Assembly (NCBI GenBank): GCA_963989385.1
Contig: OZ022508.1
Coordinates: 52,987,087-53,051,086 of the forward strand
Direction of reading: 5' to 3'
DNA from: Ctena decussata
Taxonomy: Eukaryota > Mollusca > Bivalvia > Lucinida > Lucinidae
DNA length: 64,000 nucleotides
Shown: in pieces, positions 63,725 through 64,000 of the stretch
How the letters are laid out: each line of letters starts with the position of its first letter
Numbering within the stretch: the first letter of the stretch is position 1
The notes under the pieces: generated by a model
What the model was told of the DNA's origin: nothing
What the model saw: only the letters and a program-made list of their open reading frames with translations
Databases searched by the model: none
Position numbers and translations under genes: made by a program

Positions 63725-64000
63725 CGTCAAGCGATGTCTAAGGTCAACAAACGTCTTGATTGGTCCACGTAACGCTCGATCGACGCCACGTTATAGCAAC
63801 GGATATTTAACGAAATGGCCGAATATGTCGTTTCTGTCGTTTCTTCGACGCATATTTTGCATATCCTACATCAAATTACCACGAAAACAGCACAGGAAGG
63901 GTCTAAAAATAAAGTGTAAATATAAGAACAAAAATTTGATTTTTCAGCGATCATCGTGTGAAGAAGCCAGTGATCGTCGCTAAAATTCTATAAGAAGCAC
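63725..64000. other. Right edge, no feature recognised
   Basis: The plus-strand frame at 63756-63983 is basic and has no motif I know. Confidence 0.4.

Noticed and set aside
1..64000. Search for CRISPR arrays, rRNA genes, bacterial operons or viral genes
   Set aside because: No regularly spaced identical repeats with unique spacers, no rRNA core sequences, no operon structure and no viral capsid or replicase frames were seen. The tandem repeats present have no unique spacers.

Overview
This window looks like nuclear DNA of a marine animal, most likely a bivalve mollusc and perhaps a heterodont clam. The genes are split by GT-AG introns, the DNA is AT-rich, and the space between exons is full of short foldback elements, tRNA-derived SINEs and broken transposons. 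The species call is inference: it rests on the two gene types and on repeat sequences that resemble those I remember from bivalve genomes.

Two host genes can be assembled. On the plus strand, 15165-26777 encodes a 260-residue serine/arginine-rich splicing factor of the SRSF3/SRSF7 type, in four coding exons with all splice phases agreeing. It has an N-terminal RS segment, one RRM, a CCHC zinc knuckle and a C-terminal RS tail. On the minus strand, nine exons between 57364 and 36426 encode the C-terminal 575 residues of an ionotropic glutamate receptor: the end of the amino-terminal domain, S1, M1, the pore loop, M3, S2 and M4. Its first exons lie beyond the right edge or were not found. Residues expected to hold the glutamate side chain are changed, so its ligand may not be glutamate. 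A possible single exon of unknown identity sits at 30157-30349.

Layout. 1-14,500 is transposon territory: a foldback element (622-843), a 1.33-kb element whose halves carry inverted arrays of one short motif (861-2190), a 150-bp tandem repeat (2909-3660), a Tc1-like transposase relic (4095-4886), a miniature LTR element whose LTRs contain a tRNA-like segment (6013-6435), SINEs, and a deleted Ty3/gypsy element with LTRs, primer site, polypurine tract and a 4-bp target duplication (8514-12429). 14,500-26,800 is the SR gene; its 8.9-kb intron 2 holds a seemingly identical 734-bp tandem duplication. 26,800-36,400 is intergenic and rich in hairpin and foldback elements. 36,426-57,364 is the receptor gene; its introns hold a mariner relic (39378-40230) and, in an 11-kb intron, a decayed reverse transcriptase (49868-50991). 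58,100-62,900 is a cluster of inverted modules built around a motif resembling GAATAATGACC. No rRNA gene, convincing functional tRNA gene, CRISPR array or bacterial-type operon was seen.

All boundaries were read by eye from splice signals, reading frames and repeat comparison. No database search or folding program was run.
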